Shown here in pieces: positions 33,783 through 43,811 of a DNA stretch of 64,000 bases. Below the pieces are notes generated by a model. It was not told where the DNA came from. It was given only the letters and a program-made list of their open reading frames with translations, and made no database searches. A program made the translations under genes and the position numbers. The first letter of the stretch is position 1. Every line of letters begins with the position of its first letter. Source of the DNA: Ornithodoros turicata (lineage: Eukaryota > Arthropoda > Arachnida > Ixodida > Argasidae); contig NC_088201.1 in assembly GCF_037126465.1 (NCBI RefSeq), positions 80,070,273 through 80,134,272 on the forward strand, written 5' to 3'.

Positions 33783-34135
33783 AAAGGCTGAACAAACACA
33801 TTTGTTTCCTTCGTATGATCGCTGAAGCAAAGACACCGGAACAACGTTACAACCTGATTCAACAAGCCAGCAGGGAACAGCTACGAACAATCAGGGAGAT
33901 TTGTATGAACCTCTGCAAAGGAAACATCGACGTACCGCCGAAAGTTAAAAAGCAATTGCAGCCTTCTGCAACACCCATTAGGACACTGGCTTCCAGGCAA
34001 GATCGTGCAGATGTGAAGAAAGTTAAACGGATTCTTCATCAGTCCGGCGGGTTTTTGCCATTTTTGTGGTCACCCTTGTTAGGTCTCGTTTCAAGTTTAG
34101 CAGGCAAAAGCATCGCAAAAGCAATCGGCATTTAA
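33779..34135 (+). CDS. Small basic Polinton protein with hydrophobic C-terminus
   Basis: Its ATG (33779) overlaps the ATPase stop as ATGA, supporting this start over the frame's upstream extension. 118 residues: a helical, charged N-terminal half (MKRLNKHICFLRMIAEA, QRYNLIQQASREQLRTIREI), a basic middle (PPKVKKQLQ, RADVKKVKRILHQ) and a hydrophobic, glycine-containing tail GGFLPFLWSPLLGLVSSLAG ending KSIAKAIGI. Proteins with this tail sit between ATPase and integrase in many Polintons and recall small adenoviral core or minor capsid peptides. Function is inferred from position. Intact. Confidence 0.6.
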   Translation: MKRLNKHICFLRMIAEAKTPEQRYNLIQQASREQLRTIREICMNLCKGNIDVPPKVKKQLQPSATPIRTLASRQDRADVKKVKRILHQSGGFLPFLWSPLLGLVSSLAGKSIAKAIGI

Positions 34136-34138
34136 AGA

Positions 34139-34444
34139 ATGCAGAAATACGAGCTTGTCCCCTATCGGGAAAGCACTATTCCGTCGATATTTGATAAACA
34201 GGAGCTTGATGATATCAAGGCCAAGAAGAACATCCAGTACTTGCACAAGCCATTGCATCCTCCCGCGAACACATTAAGACAGCCTAGTGCAGCAAGTGAG
34301 GAGACAAATCCTGTGGCGTCGACAAGCGAGCAGACACAGATTCAAGCGGACGAGGAGGAAGATGCCATTGTTAATGAGCAGTGGCTACAAGATGAGAGCA
34401 AGCCAATTACTGCCTTTACTAAAACCCGTGCTCAGCTAGAATAG
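34139..34444 (+). CDS. Small acidic Polinton protein
   Basis: Starts three bases after the previous stop. 101 residues beginning MQKYELVPYRESTIPSIFDK, with a polar low-complexity middle and an acidic run (QADEEEDAIVNEQW). Polintons usually carry a similar KYxLVP-start protein here. No enzymatic motif. Intact in this copy. The following 300 bp (34445-34753) hold an arginine-rich frame (34539-34769) without a convincing start, perhaps a broken continuation. Confidence 0.5.
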   Translation: MQKYELVPYRESTIPSIFDKQELDDIKAKKNIQYLHKPLHPPANTLRQPSAASEETNPVASTSEQTQIQADEEEDAIVNEQWLQDESKPITAFTKTRAQLE

Positions 34445-34753
34445 CAAAACGTTTGAACTCGTGAACGTTTGAACGTGAAAACTCATTGTCAATGGTCAAC
34501 AAATACCAAATACCAACGTTGTAGACCTTGTTTATTATTTGGTCACAAGAGCGCGAAATGTGTGGCGACCCGCGTATCTCGAGAGGATCCTACCACTATT
34601 GGTCAAGCTAAATATACCGACACTTATTGTACATCCATCCCGACTTGAAAAGGAGACTGCAGAGTCATCAGCCAGTAGTCATACGTTCACACCTGAGACA
34701 CCTCGTCGACGCATTTCTCCGGTTATCACAAGAGCGGCTAAGAGACTTCGACA

Positions 34754-35077
34754 ATGGAACCAGTATTGAGCACGTTGGAACCGCAACAGCAACACTGTGG
34801 TTACACTCAGGACGAAAACATTCTGGCGCATTTTCCCGCACGACACAGGAAGAAGGCCCTCGCCATTCTGCAGATGCTAAAGACCGTATTTGCGATAGAT
34901 GAAGAGGGAAGGATTATCTGTCATTCTCGCGTTGTTCCAAGTAGTTCCGTCATCGAGCTTATAAAATACGAACTGCACAATCGATCGCCCTCTTGGTACA
35001 AAGGTGACGTTGCAGCCGTTATAAATGCCTACTTGTCATTCGACGGACTTGGTGTTCGCGGAAGAAAATCGTGCTAA
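34754..35077 (+). CDS. Polinton small protein upstream of the integrase
   Basis: 107 residues from the ATG at 34754. The core ILAHFPARHRKKALAILQML, FAIDEEGRIICHSRVVPSSS and VIELIKYELHNR matches the helix - beta hairpin (ExG.ii..G..vpgs) - helix pattern of a protein that commonly precedes the integrase in Polintons. Its stop overlaps the integrase start (TAATG at 35075-35079). Intact; the role is unknown, probably virion-related. Confidence 0.55.
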   Translation: MEPVLSTLEPQQQHCGYTQDENILAHFPARHRKKALAILQMLKTVFAIDEEGRIICHSRVVPSSSVIELIKYELHNRSPSWYKGDVAAVINAYLSFDGLGVRGRKSC

Positions 35078-36099
35078 TGGCTGCTTACGTGGACGTATAC
35101 CATCCTGGTGCGCTAGGTCGTGTTCAACGACTCGCACGAGCCATCGGTGAAAAGCCGGCAAAGGTTGTCAAGTTCCTGGAAACCAGTGATGTGTACTCTC
35201 TCTTCAGAGAACTTAAGCGACCACGTCAGTTCTGGAAGACCATCGTTTTGGGTGTGAAGGATATATTCCAAATAGATTTGAAAGACATTCAGAAACTGTC
35301 GTGATAAAACAAGGGTTTTCGCTATCTTTTGTTTTGTATCGACGCACTTTCTCGTACGGTTGCTGTGGTGCTTGTGCAGAATAAACGAGCAGCGGAAATT
35401 ATACGTGGACTGAGACTCGCTTTTAGACGTATTGGCTGTCCGAGACTGATTCATTCAGACAGAGCTACAGAGTTCACCAATAAATCGGTCGCAGCATTTT
35501 TAAAATCAAAAGGGATATCTCTCTTCCACTCTAATTCAAATACGAAAGCAAGTATTGCAGAACGATCTATTCGAAGTCTTATGACGCCGCTTTATCGTGC
35601 TTTCGAATATCAGGGACATAAGTCGTACTTAAAAGTTTTACAGCCTCTTGTCAAGGCATGTAATCATCGTGTCCATAGAACTCTGTCGGCACGACCTGTG
35701 GATGTCAACAAAGAAAATGAACATTTATTAAGGCAAAAGCTCTATCCTACTCCGAGCAAACCCCCAGACAAGCCACGTTTTCGTGTTGGCGACCTTGTCA
35801 GAATAGCAAAGTCTAGACACCAGTTAGTCAAAAATTACCTTGGTTCGTTTGCGCGTGAACTTTTTGTGGTGAGAGCAGTCAAGATTGGTTACCCGAATAC
35901 CTATCTCTTACGTGACCAGCAGGAAAAACCTATTGAAGGTCAATTTTATGCAAGCAAATTAACACGTGTGCAGCCTGGAAAGGGCCACCGCATTATAAAA
36001 AGACACGTTCGGAACGGAAAGGTGCAGTACCTGTTGCAACCTTCTGGAAGTCGTAGAAGGACTTGGGTTCCGGAGCCTGCCACCTGCCACCACCGATGA
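35077..36099 (+). pseudogene. Polinton integrase (DDE, retroviral type), two adjacent stops
   Basis: About 340 codons from the ATG at 35077. The N-terminal region has YHPGALGRVQRLARAIGE and VVKFLETSDVYSLFRELKRP. The DDE core shows the first Asp in IFQIDLKDI, the second in RLIHSDRATEFTN and the Glu in NTKASIAERSIRSLM. A C-terminal SH3-like part (RFRVGDLVRIAK) leads to a degenerate chromodomain-like end (VRNGKVQYLLQ..RTWVPE). Two consecutive stop codons, TGA-TAA at 35302-35307, sit just after the first catalytic Asp; the frame is the same on both sides. It would insert the element DNA into the host chromosome. Confidence 0.85.
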
Positions 36100-36103
36100 C
36101 GAA

Positions 36104-36658
36104 ATGACTGGCGATCACTGGTCCGATATCGAACAGCCAGCCAACGCTGGCGAATCCTGGTCCCAATCAGGTGATGATGTGTGCGGCATGCGGGACGTTA
36201 CCCAGGATCATCAACTGCAAGGAAAATGTCGCCGTCCTCATACCTGTTGGAGTGACATGTTAGAATGCGGTTCATCGGAGTCAACGGACGACACAGTGCT
36301 CGTCGCAGCGTTTAAGATAACCAGAGACATTTTCCTGTTCCAGTCCCTGCCTCTGAACCTTCCCGCGAAAAAGACTGTGTGGGAGTCTTCAAAAACAATG
36401 TATGTCAGGGTACAGAGGAAGTGTGAACACCGATCCGACCACCCGTTCGACCTGGTCTCCGAATGGGGAAAAGAGATAAGCTCCATATTCAGCTATTACG
36501 GTGATCGTGACGTCGACGTAATGCAACTGGTGGCCGAAAGTCTATGTATCATGTACTACGCAATGAAGACCGGCTACCATTGCCTGGCTGTGTACATAAA
36601 CGGCATGACAATTGACCTGTTGCAAAATAGGTTGTCACCCAAAGACGCTTACCAATAA
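36104..36658 (+). CDS. Unknown ORF following the Polinton integrase
   Basis: 184 codons, starting four bases after the integrase stop, on the same strand and intact. I recognise no family. It has a polar acidic N-terminus, then a more globular half with VLVAAFKITRDIFLFQSLPL, MYVRVQRKCEHRSDHPFDLV and LVAESLCIMYYAMKTGYHCL. The stop codon overlaps an AATAAA signal. The tight spacing argues that it belongs to the Polinton, probably as a lineage-specific accessory gene. Confidence 0.5.
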   Translation: MTGDHWSDIEQPANAGESWSQSGDDVCGMRDVTQDHQLQGKCRRPHTCWSDMLECGSSESTDDTVLVAAFKITRDIFLFQSLPLNLPAKKTVWESSKTMYVRVQRKCEHRSDHPFDLVSEWGKEISSIFSYYGDRDVDVMQLVAESLCIMYYAMKTGYHCLAVYINGMTIDLLQNRLSPKDAYQ

Positions 36659-36703
36659 ATATTGAAATCCATGACGAGTTGTCTCATTTTACTGTAGTTC
36701 GTC

Positions 36704-38738
36704 ATGGTAAATAGATGCCCGGAGATGTTGTGCTACACCTTGTCCTTTCTGAGTGCTGTTTCCCAGTTCGTTTTCGTAGGTACAACAGAATTTACAAAAC
36801 CAACACTGAAACAGGGAAAATGCTCTACCCCAGTCAACACACATGGTTGACAGAATGTAAAATCCACGTTGAATATCGTTGAACAATGTGAAACGTAAAT
36901 TGCGAACATGAATTTCACGGAGATTTTACGTTAAATTTCAACATGTGAATTGTAATACAGGAATTCAACGCTGATTCAACACTCATATACCAGCATTGGA
37001 ATGGAGCACGTTATGACAGCGTTGATACTTACGCTGGAATTTAACGTAACCGAAAACGTAGAACGAACAACGTTGTTCCTGCACATGTTTTACTTCAGGA
37101 TTTCACACGCAAAGTGTACACGCGGAAATCACGTTGATTTATCATACATAAAGCAACTGCATTATCCAATCCAATCCCATCCACGATCCAATTCAAGTTC
37201 GTTCTTTTCAAAGCGAGGATCGGGGAAGCCGCACCAGACGCCATTCTCCTCAGATCGTAACCGCCATTAACTCATATTGGCGTTTCAAGTTTATTTCGCT
37301 TTTGCGGCTCCTTCTTTCTTGTTTCGTGGCTTGTTTTGGTTTCGAACCGGGTTGTGCTGGTGACTGTGATATCGGTAAGCAGAGGTTTCACTCACACTGC
37401 TGGGATATACGAGTTGGTCATGACGGTTACGACGGGCTCTCTCTACTACCAGGAAGCTGACTCAGAGATTATCGTCGCTGTTGGCAAGTCCAGTGTGTGC
37501 AGTTTATGAGTGATTCGTAGAAAGCGCAGGTATGTGTACGTCGGATTTGAGTTCATAATTGTGTTTACATTTATAGTGTGTGGAAATAGCGCACTATTAC
37601 ATGGTGTTCTCCTGAACTGTTTTTCAGCGTTTTTGGCCGTTTCAAATTTGTTCCTGTGGTAATTATTCTCAGTTGTATTTCAGGAGAGAGGGCGATGCGT
37701 GAATGAAAGGCAGATGTTGAGCAAAGGGCGAGCCTGTTCACAGATGTAACGTAAGTTTTCTCTTAGCTGCTCGAATTGATTTGTTGCGTTGTTGGTGCTC
37801 ACTTTTATGCAGGCGTAGTCGCAAAGGAAGAAGACAGCCTGGATGCCGAAACGACGTGGCTTCCCGCGATCTTCCAGTGCCTTTCAACAATTAGAACGGT
37901 CAGTTAACTGTCCTTTTGTTCACGAGAGAGAGTATGGAAAAATGTATCAGTGCTACTAAAATGTAAGGAGAATAAAACTTACGGCAAGCATATTTTTGTG
38001 TCATTATTTATGACTATTATGAGGACATTATGCTTATTTGTTAAATAAAAGCATCGAGAAATAACATGTATTGAATAATAATTAAAAATGTAATTACGGT
38101 TAATTAGCGCTTTCATCGCAAGTTAATTATACGTTGTCAGTTTGTTGTTAATTATTCCACTTTTTCAACATTAGTATACGTTGAATGAACGCATAAACTA
38201 CGTTTCAGTGACGTGGAATATGCGTTCTGGTCGCTGTTAATTTAACCCGTTTCTGGCTGTGACATTAGCCAGGTTGAATGAACGTTAGTTGTCGACGTTG
38301 ATCCTGCATTCACATGGTTGATTTTCAACGTGGTTTCAGCGTTGAATTTGCAATGTTGTGTTGACTGGGACCCTGACTCATATTGACCACAACATCTACG
38401 TCCACCGATGTCCAGCTGCAGTAACTGCCGTATGCCTTTGGCTCAGCAATGGTCATCCGACGAGATACGGAGCAAATCTGTCGCAAAATGATACACATCA
38501 ACTATGGCATTGCTTGAAAGAAGCAAATGTCGCGCACAATTATTACAACTTCGAGTGCTTAAAGCTGTGTGAAATAAGCTTCGAACCCATGCAAGTAATA
38601 GAACGATACCCCGGCAATGTGTACAACATTGCAAGACTGATTGGGAATGGAAAGCACAGCGGTTACGGTATCACGTTTTCGGAATCGGCTACCATGTCTC
38701 TGCTGTCTCATTTGAGCGGAACAATAAAAAGAATTTAA
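36704..38738 (+). pseudogene. Unknown ORF interrupted by a DNA transposon
   Basis: The ATG at 36704 opens 41 codons, then the CCCAGTC-ended element (36829-38369) intervenes. The right part (38372-38738) continues in the matching frame to a stop, about 163 codons in total without the element. The left part has MLCYTLSFLSAVSQF; the right part has NIYVHRCPAAVTAVCLW, YYNFECLKLCEISFEPMQVI and GYGITFSESATMSLLSHLSG. No family recognised. It lies 45 bases after the previous ORF and may be the last Polinton gene. That the frame survives across the insertion supports real coding. Confidence 0.45.
36829..38369. mobile_element. DNA transposon with CCCAGTCAACAC termini, 1541 bp
   Basis: The ends are CCCAGTCAACACACATGGTT and the inverse of CCCAGTCAACACAACATTGC, with a 2-bp AC duplication (36827-36828, 38370-38371). 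The inner ends are rich in CAACGTTGAA-type near-palindromic words. Deleting the element plus one AC restores an open frame, which fixes the borders. The interior has no transposase, so it is non-autonomous. The superfamily is unclear: a 2-bp duplication allows CACTA-like elements, but the terminal bases are not CACT. Confidence 0.8.
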
Positions 38739-39409
38739 AACAAATACATGCCCGCATTTCATTTAGCAATAAGATACACTGTAACACAAGAATGGTTTGA
38801 AATACTCACATCACTTGGCTCTTACGTGGCACACTCACTGCTGGAAGCTCGTATGTGGCAGACAGCGTATACCACCGGTCGAAAATGCATCTTCCGAGGG
38901 CAATAACGTTTTTTGTTTCTTTTTTTGTGTGGTTGGTGTTCCCAAAGAGCGTTTGAAAAAAGCCACCCAAGCAGCACAATGTACTGCACTGCACCTGCAG
39001 TTGACGATGTTCAACAAGTGCGATGAAGACCACCAACCCAAACTGCAGGCATGCACGCCCATTGAGTTGCTCTGTTGTCACAATTACTGGAATCCGTAAC
39101 CTTCCTTTTGTCATCGTTCCTAGGCACGGGTGAATAATGCCTCCTTCGGCAGCATGTGACACAAGAGGAGGCAGTACTTCAACACCCAAGGAGCAAGCTG
39201 CATGAGCTGCAGCGAAAGGTTCATAGCCTCCAGGCTTGTAACAAAAAAGAGATCTACACAGAGCTCTACAGCGATGCCAGCAAGTGAACTTGTGCACAGT
39301 CTGAAAGAACTTCGCTGCATTTTTTAACGCCTGTGAGGAAGCTTTTGAGTGCAATGTTAACGAGTTCCTTACCCCCCAAAGGTCAGATCTAAGCTCTCGG
39401 GAAATCTTA
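38739..39409. other. Intergenic or uncharacterised ORF
   Basis: A minus-strand 182-codon frame (38806-39354, with FTCWHRCRALCRSLFCYKPG) and a plus-strand frame (38797-39099, VPKERLKKATQAAQC..) overlap each other. The plus frame is preceded by a pyrimidine-rich acceptor-like tract. Neither has a recognised family. Confidence 0.2.
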
Positions 39410-40346
39410 TACAGGGTGTTTCAAAAAACGTGTCATTCGGACTTTATAAAGTCCGAATGACACGTTTTTTGAAACACCCTGTATATGGTCAAACGAAACA
39501 CGTCAACTGAAATGGGGTGACGGAAAAATACGGGGTAAACGGCACTTGTGTGGCAACTGAATTTGCAATCTTGCAAAAATATTTCCATTTGATTTTAATT
39601 AAAATAAATTGAATTTCTTTAATTGAGCACCAAAATTTCCCAAGTCAACCTAGTGTTTTTTTTCTTGTTTTTTTTACAGAATTAGAGATCCCGTAGCGAA
39701 CTGAGTCAGATCCACCAAGAAATCCGCTCGATATTGCAAATGGAACTGCCCAAAAAAAGTCCCGAAATTGAGGCTTCAAAGTTTCGGGTATTCAACGGCG
39801 CACCAAATCAGACGCAAAGATTAGTGGAGAGGAGGACATGCTCCTGCCTCCATGAAACCTCCTTTGTTTGCCGCTTATCAACGTATGGTGGAATGTCACC
39901 CGCCTTGTTATCGGCGCGTCTTGTGCTGCACGCCGGTCCGGCGATGAACTGTTCTGGCTTCATGGGGGCAGGAGCATGTCCTGCCCTCCGCGCATCTTTG
40001 CGACTGATTTAGTGTGCTGTTGAATACCCGAAACTCGAAGCCTCAACTTCGGGGCTTTTTGGGGCAGTTCCGTTTGCAATATCGAGCGGATTTCTTGGTG
40101 CATCTGACTAAGTTCGCTACAGGCTCTCTAATTCTGTAAAAAGAAAAACGTTAGGTTGACTTGGGAAATTTTGAAGTTCAATTAAAGAAATTCAGTTGCT
40201 TTTAATTATAATCAAATGAAAATATTTTTGCAAGATGGCAAATTCAGTTGCCACACAAGTGCCGTTTACCCCGTATTTTTCCGTCGCCCCGTTTTTTTAT
40301 AAAGTCCGAATGACATGTTTTTTGAAACACCCTGTATATGGTCAAA
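39410..40346. mobile_element. Composite foldback (mariner-type ends) with a perfect 74-bp palindrome
   Basis: 39410-39483 is a perfect palindrome made of two head-to-head copies of a 37-bp end (TACAGGGTGTTTCAAAAAAC..). After TATGGTCAAACGAAACACGT comes an arm of about 350 bp (39508-39870) that returns inverted at 39956-40305. That is followed by one more copy of the TACAGGGTGTTTCAAA end (40300-40336) and a second copy of TATGGTCAAACGAAACACGT. TA flanks fit Tc1/mariner-type MITEs. No protein is encoded. Confidence 0.75.
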
Positions 40347-40361
40347 CGAAACACGTCAACT

Positions 40362-41860
40362 TGGTGTTTTCCGTCAGCGCATGGTGACTTATTCAATCTT
40401 TTCCTTCGAGTGTGTTCGTTTTGGTACACGAGGACGCAAAAATGCAGAGTTGAATGACTGTATAGTGCATCTGAGGGCAGCAGGACAAGTTGCAAGGCTG
40501 AAGTCGTAATTGTTGGACGGCTGTTTGTACATAATTTGTTTAACCTCTTTCATAAGTTTAGTTGGCGCACATGAGGACTACATCAATGATTCTGGGAAGC
40601 TTAGACACATTGTTCAGAGTACGGGCTGCTTCACGGAATAATATAGTGTGACTTGTCGCTTATTCATGTGTATTTTGTGCTTCGCGTATCGTGTTATTTT
40701 GAGTGACTCAGGTTGACTGTCATGTGCGTATGTCATATACAAGGGGACATGTACACTTGCTGCTTTTTGCCCTCCCTCAGCCTCTGAGAATTGCAACCTT
40801 GAATTACTCAACACATTTTAAAAAGACGAAGCAATCCGTACGACACTATGACGAACGTGCCAGATAATGTAACCCTCCGTGACCTTTCCAGTGCTGTCTT
40901 GTTGCGCTTGCAGACAGTACGGAGCGGTGTAGCAGATCATCAAGGCCGATGTCGCACTTGCGGAAAGCATTCGTACACTGCGTCTAGTGTGTTTTGCCCA
41001 CACTAACCCCGCGCATGCGCAGATGGCGCGTCTTGTTGGAAAATAGTAAAATAGTCTGTAGTGTGGCGACATGTTGCACATGTCGCAGGGTACGACTGCG
41101 GATAATTTGGACCACGTGGGGTTGTTTGGGGTTTTGATGTGGGGGAGGCAAACACTGGTTCCAGCACCATGTGTCGGAGATTTCCGGTGCACACCACCCA
41201 TTCTAGTGCAGCAAAGCGAATCAAACAAAACTGCGCGTGCGCTACAGCACTGGCTGGTGGCATGTTGAACAAACAAGGACGCGCGAGCCCGTGTTGCGAT
41301 GTAGCTGTCGCCGCCGCACATTGACTCGGCGGAAGAAATATGGTGACGGTAGCATTTCCTTGCGTTTTGGAGTTCCGGGATGTTCCTGGATATGCTGCCG
41401 TCTTCACAATAACACCAGATAGCTTGCGTGCGGTTACTGTGTTCTACGTGGACGAGATATTTTCGACTGCCTGCAGCGCGTCGGGTTTCATCATGCGTAT
41501 TCGTGAATAGTGGGTGAGACGCTTCATGTAAATTTGGCAAGGAAGGAAGCGACGCGCATTTCTTGCAGTGGAATTTAGCAGGTACAGTTTCCTGTTGGAC
41601 ACATTGTACTGGCTTGTGCTAGTGGGTCGGAGACTGACCCTGCTGTTTGAAGCTTGGGCAATTCGGTTTCATTACATGCGCTACTGATTCATTACAAGAT
41701 TCAGCATGTAGCATATGCACACTGGCAAACATAACATCAAGTATGACAAAAACACACGGACCTTCGTTCAGACAGCACTCGCTCTGTTGCAGACCCTCTC
41801 TTGCGTCGTTTTTTTAAAGAAAAAGCGGGTTTAAATTCTACATTTTTTTCTTGTTTGCGT
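40362..41860. other. Uncertain; long open frame in a CpG-rich stretch
   Basis: A minus-strand frame of 240 codons (40818-41540) is long for chance but shows no domain and a cysteine/serine/arginine-rich composition. The plus strand also has a 56-codon ATG frame at about 41340 (FPCVLEFRDVPGYAAVFTIT). The region may hold a promoter or first exon, with no decisive evidence. Confidence 0.2.
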
Positions 41861-41864
41861 GCGA

Positions 41865-42345
41865 TCAGTTATATCACAGATTCCTGATGTGCCATGAAGT
41901 TACATAGGAACCTGCTGACGTTGATAGGGGGCATGCCATTTTGCTGATGTGACATCAAGCCACATGGTGTATGACTGGTGGTGGCATCAGAATATATCTG
42001 AAACACCTGATGCTAGCTCTAAGGGTGATGGAGAAATCGTGATGTGACATCAGAAAGTTCTGATGTCTCTTGATGTCACATCAGGACAACTACAACAACT
42101 TTATTTTATGGCAATGAATGGGGAGTTTCATCGCCACAGGCGATACTCTACACCATTGCTGGTGGTGATACAGAGAATGAAATAATGAGCACCTTCACAA
42201 TAAGGATCGAAGTCCAATTGTGTCCACAAAGATCAAGAGAGCTTTGAGCGCAAACACGACATGAACACGAGAAAGTCCTGATGTGTTACATAAATAAATC
42301 TTGAAGTTCGTTGTTATCTTGGTGTGACATCAGAATTTTCGGGTG
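41865..42345. mobile_element. Element with TGATGTCACATCA repeats, holding a LINE 3' fragment
   Basis: The words CTGATGTGACATCA, TTGATGTCACATCAGG and GGTGTGACATCAG recur in both orientations across about 480 bp. This resembles the other elements here whose ends are packed with self-complementary words. Embedded at 42089-42260 is a minus-strand 3' fragment of the I-clade LINE seen at 59706 (CAACAACTTTATTT, GGGGAGTTTCATCGCCACAG). Ends not determined. Confidence 0.45.
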
Positions 42346-43403
42346 TTCACTTTCAATAGGGTAAACGTCAGTCGAATAGGTGTCCTTCTCTTGACAGGCC
42401 TATAGAGTGTCATTGTGTGTGAGGAGCATGAGACGACGAAGGTTAGGGCTTCAACGCCCTCATCCAATGAACTTCTGTTGTAACAACGCGGCCGGTTCGA
42501 TTTATGACATTTTTGTCGTATCAAGCAACACGTTACAGCGAGATATGAAACAAAATGCTTACCGCACACTTGATGCACAGCTTCGTAGAATGTCGGAGTT
42601 TCCGGCAGATGACTGCTTTGCACACCGCCGTAGATTACAAATGAAGCGTTCCCTTCGGGAGTGAAGAGTTCCCTTCGAAGCAGATACGAAGAAGAACTTT
42701 TAAATTGTGTCAGGGCGGAACTGCGTCTAACCTCTGCCACTGGAACATCTTGACATTTGGAGGCCTGCAGGAAGCAGGTGGCCGACAGTATATCCCGGAG
42801 AAGAGACGCGAAATTACCTTCGGAGAAATAGCTTCATAAGATGGGGAGCTCCGGTAATGTCAGTGAAAGTATCCGTATGAGATGATCATGCGCTGTTGCG
42901 TGTGTCGTACGTTGCACCAAAATAGCACATTAAAATTTCTGTCAAGGTGCCTACCCCTGTATGAAAGCTGCGTCAACAGTTTATCGATCACTCATAGCGA
43001 TGACGGCAGGATGAGACATAACAGTGAAACAAGACCCTGTTTGAAATGGCACCATTATCTAGCTTTGGAACAACGATTGGTGAAGAACGAAAAATGCGCT
43101 TTAAAGACTGAAAAATAGTGCGAGCCGTCACTCGTAAAACGTATACCCGACGAGCACGTACAATACAATACATGTATTCGTTACTGTTTGTTTATTTAGA
43201 GGACACTGCAGGTAAGGCATTTGATCCCGTGGAGAAGGGGTGCAGTAGGCAGCAAAACATAAGAATTATTAGTTTCCCGTTAAATCTACGTTCCAGTGCC
43301 TACAGAACATACTCAAACAAGATGGAAAGTAACTGTTCTGAGACTGGAACACACAAACATACAAACACAACGTAAGCCTCAATGCCTTAGGGCATGAACG
43401 GTA
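42346..43403. other. Intergenic with a dispersed repeat at the right end
   Basis: No gene supported. 43320-43400 is the inverted dispersed repeat (GTTCTGAGACTGGAACACAC, CGTAAGCCTCAATGCC) also found in direct orientation just outside the other end of the next element (49045-49115). Confidence 0.35.
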
Positions 43404-43643
43404 CACTGTAAAAAAATACGGTCGTTTCCACTGGTTTTTGCCAGTTTATCTTGACGGTATAACACAGTAATTGCAAATACGACTGAATCAACGTAAAACA
43501 AAGGGAGATAGAGCGCCACCGTGCGGCGATTCCGTGAATCGCGGCCGCCGAGTTCAAGATACTGCAACTCGCCGTCGGCGCCATGTTGGCATCGCGACAA
43601 ACCGGTGGGAGCAACATCGCAATAATTTGCGGTAAGGCTTATT

Positions 43644-43811
43644 GATATCTTTAAGCGTAGTCAGTTTGCGAAAGAGATCGACAAACGAAGTAGTGTGGAC
43701 ATAAACGAGGCCCGATTGCTTCTAGTTGCAGTACAAAACCAACAAGGGCTATGGGACGCTGGCAACAGAAGACGCCGGAGAATTCATGAAGGAGACGCCG
43801 GGACCAAGAAG
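43644..43811 (+). pseudogene. MADF-like exon
   Basis: Bounded by an acceptor-like CTTTAAG and a donor GAAG-GTAAAA, this stretch encodes FAKEIDKRSSVDINEARLLL and VAVQNQQGLWDAGNRRRRR. The pattern (helix with LLxxVQxxxxLWD followed by basic residues) resembles the first helix of a MADF/Myb-type DNA-binding domain. Its continuation was not located. A short upstream exon (ATG at 43583, donor GCG-GTAAGG at 43632) could precede it. Confidence 0.3.

Larger units (their letters stand above)
21590..38738. mobile_element. Decayed Polinton/Maverick element
   Basis: The gene set is diagnostic: double-jelly-roll capsid, adenain-like protease, protein-primed DNA polymerase B (minus strand), A32-type ATPase and retroviral-type integrase, with several small virion-type ORFs between ATPase and integrase. 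The capsid and protease point right, the polymerase and small ORF point left, and the ATPase-integrase block points right, with genes separated by a few bases or overlapping (ATGA, TAATG junctions). The stated limits are the outermost supported coding positions. I could not find the terminal inverted repeats or the 6-bp duplication, and whether the ORFs after the integrase belong to it is uncertain. Without nested insertions it would be about 10 kb of core, short for the family. Confidence 0.85.
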
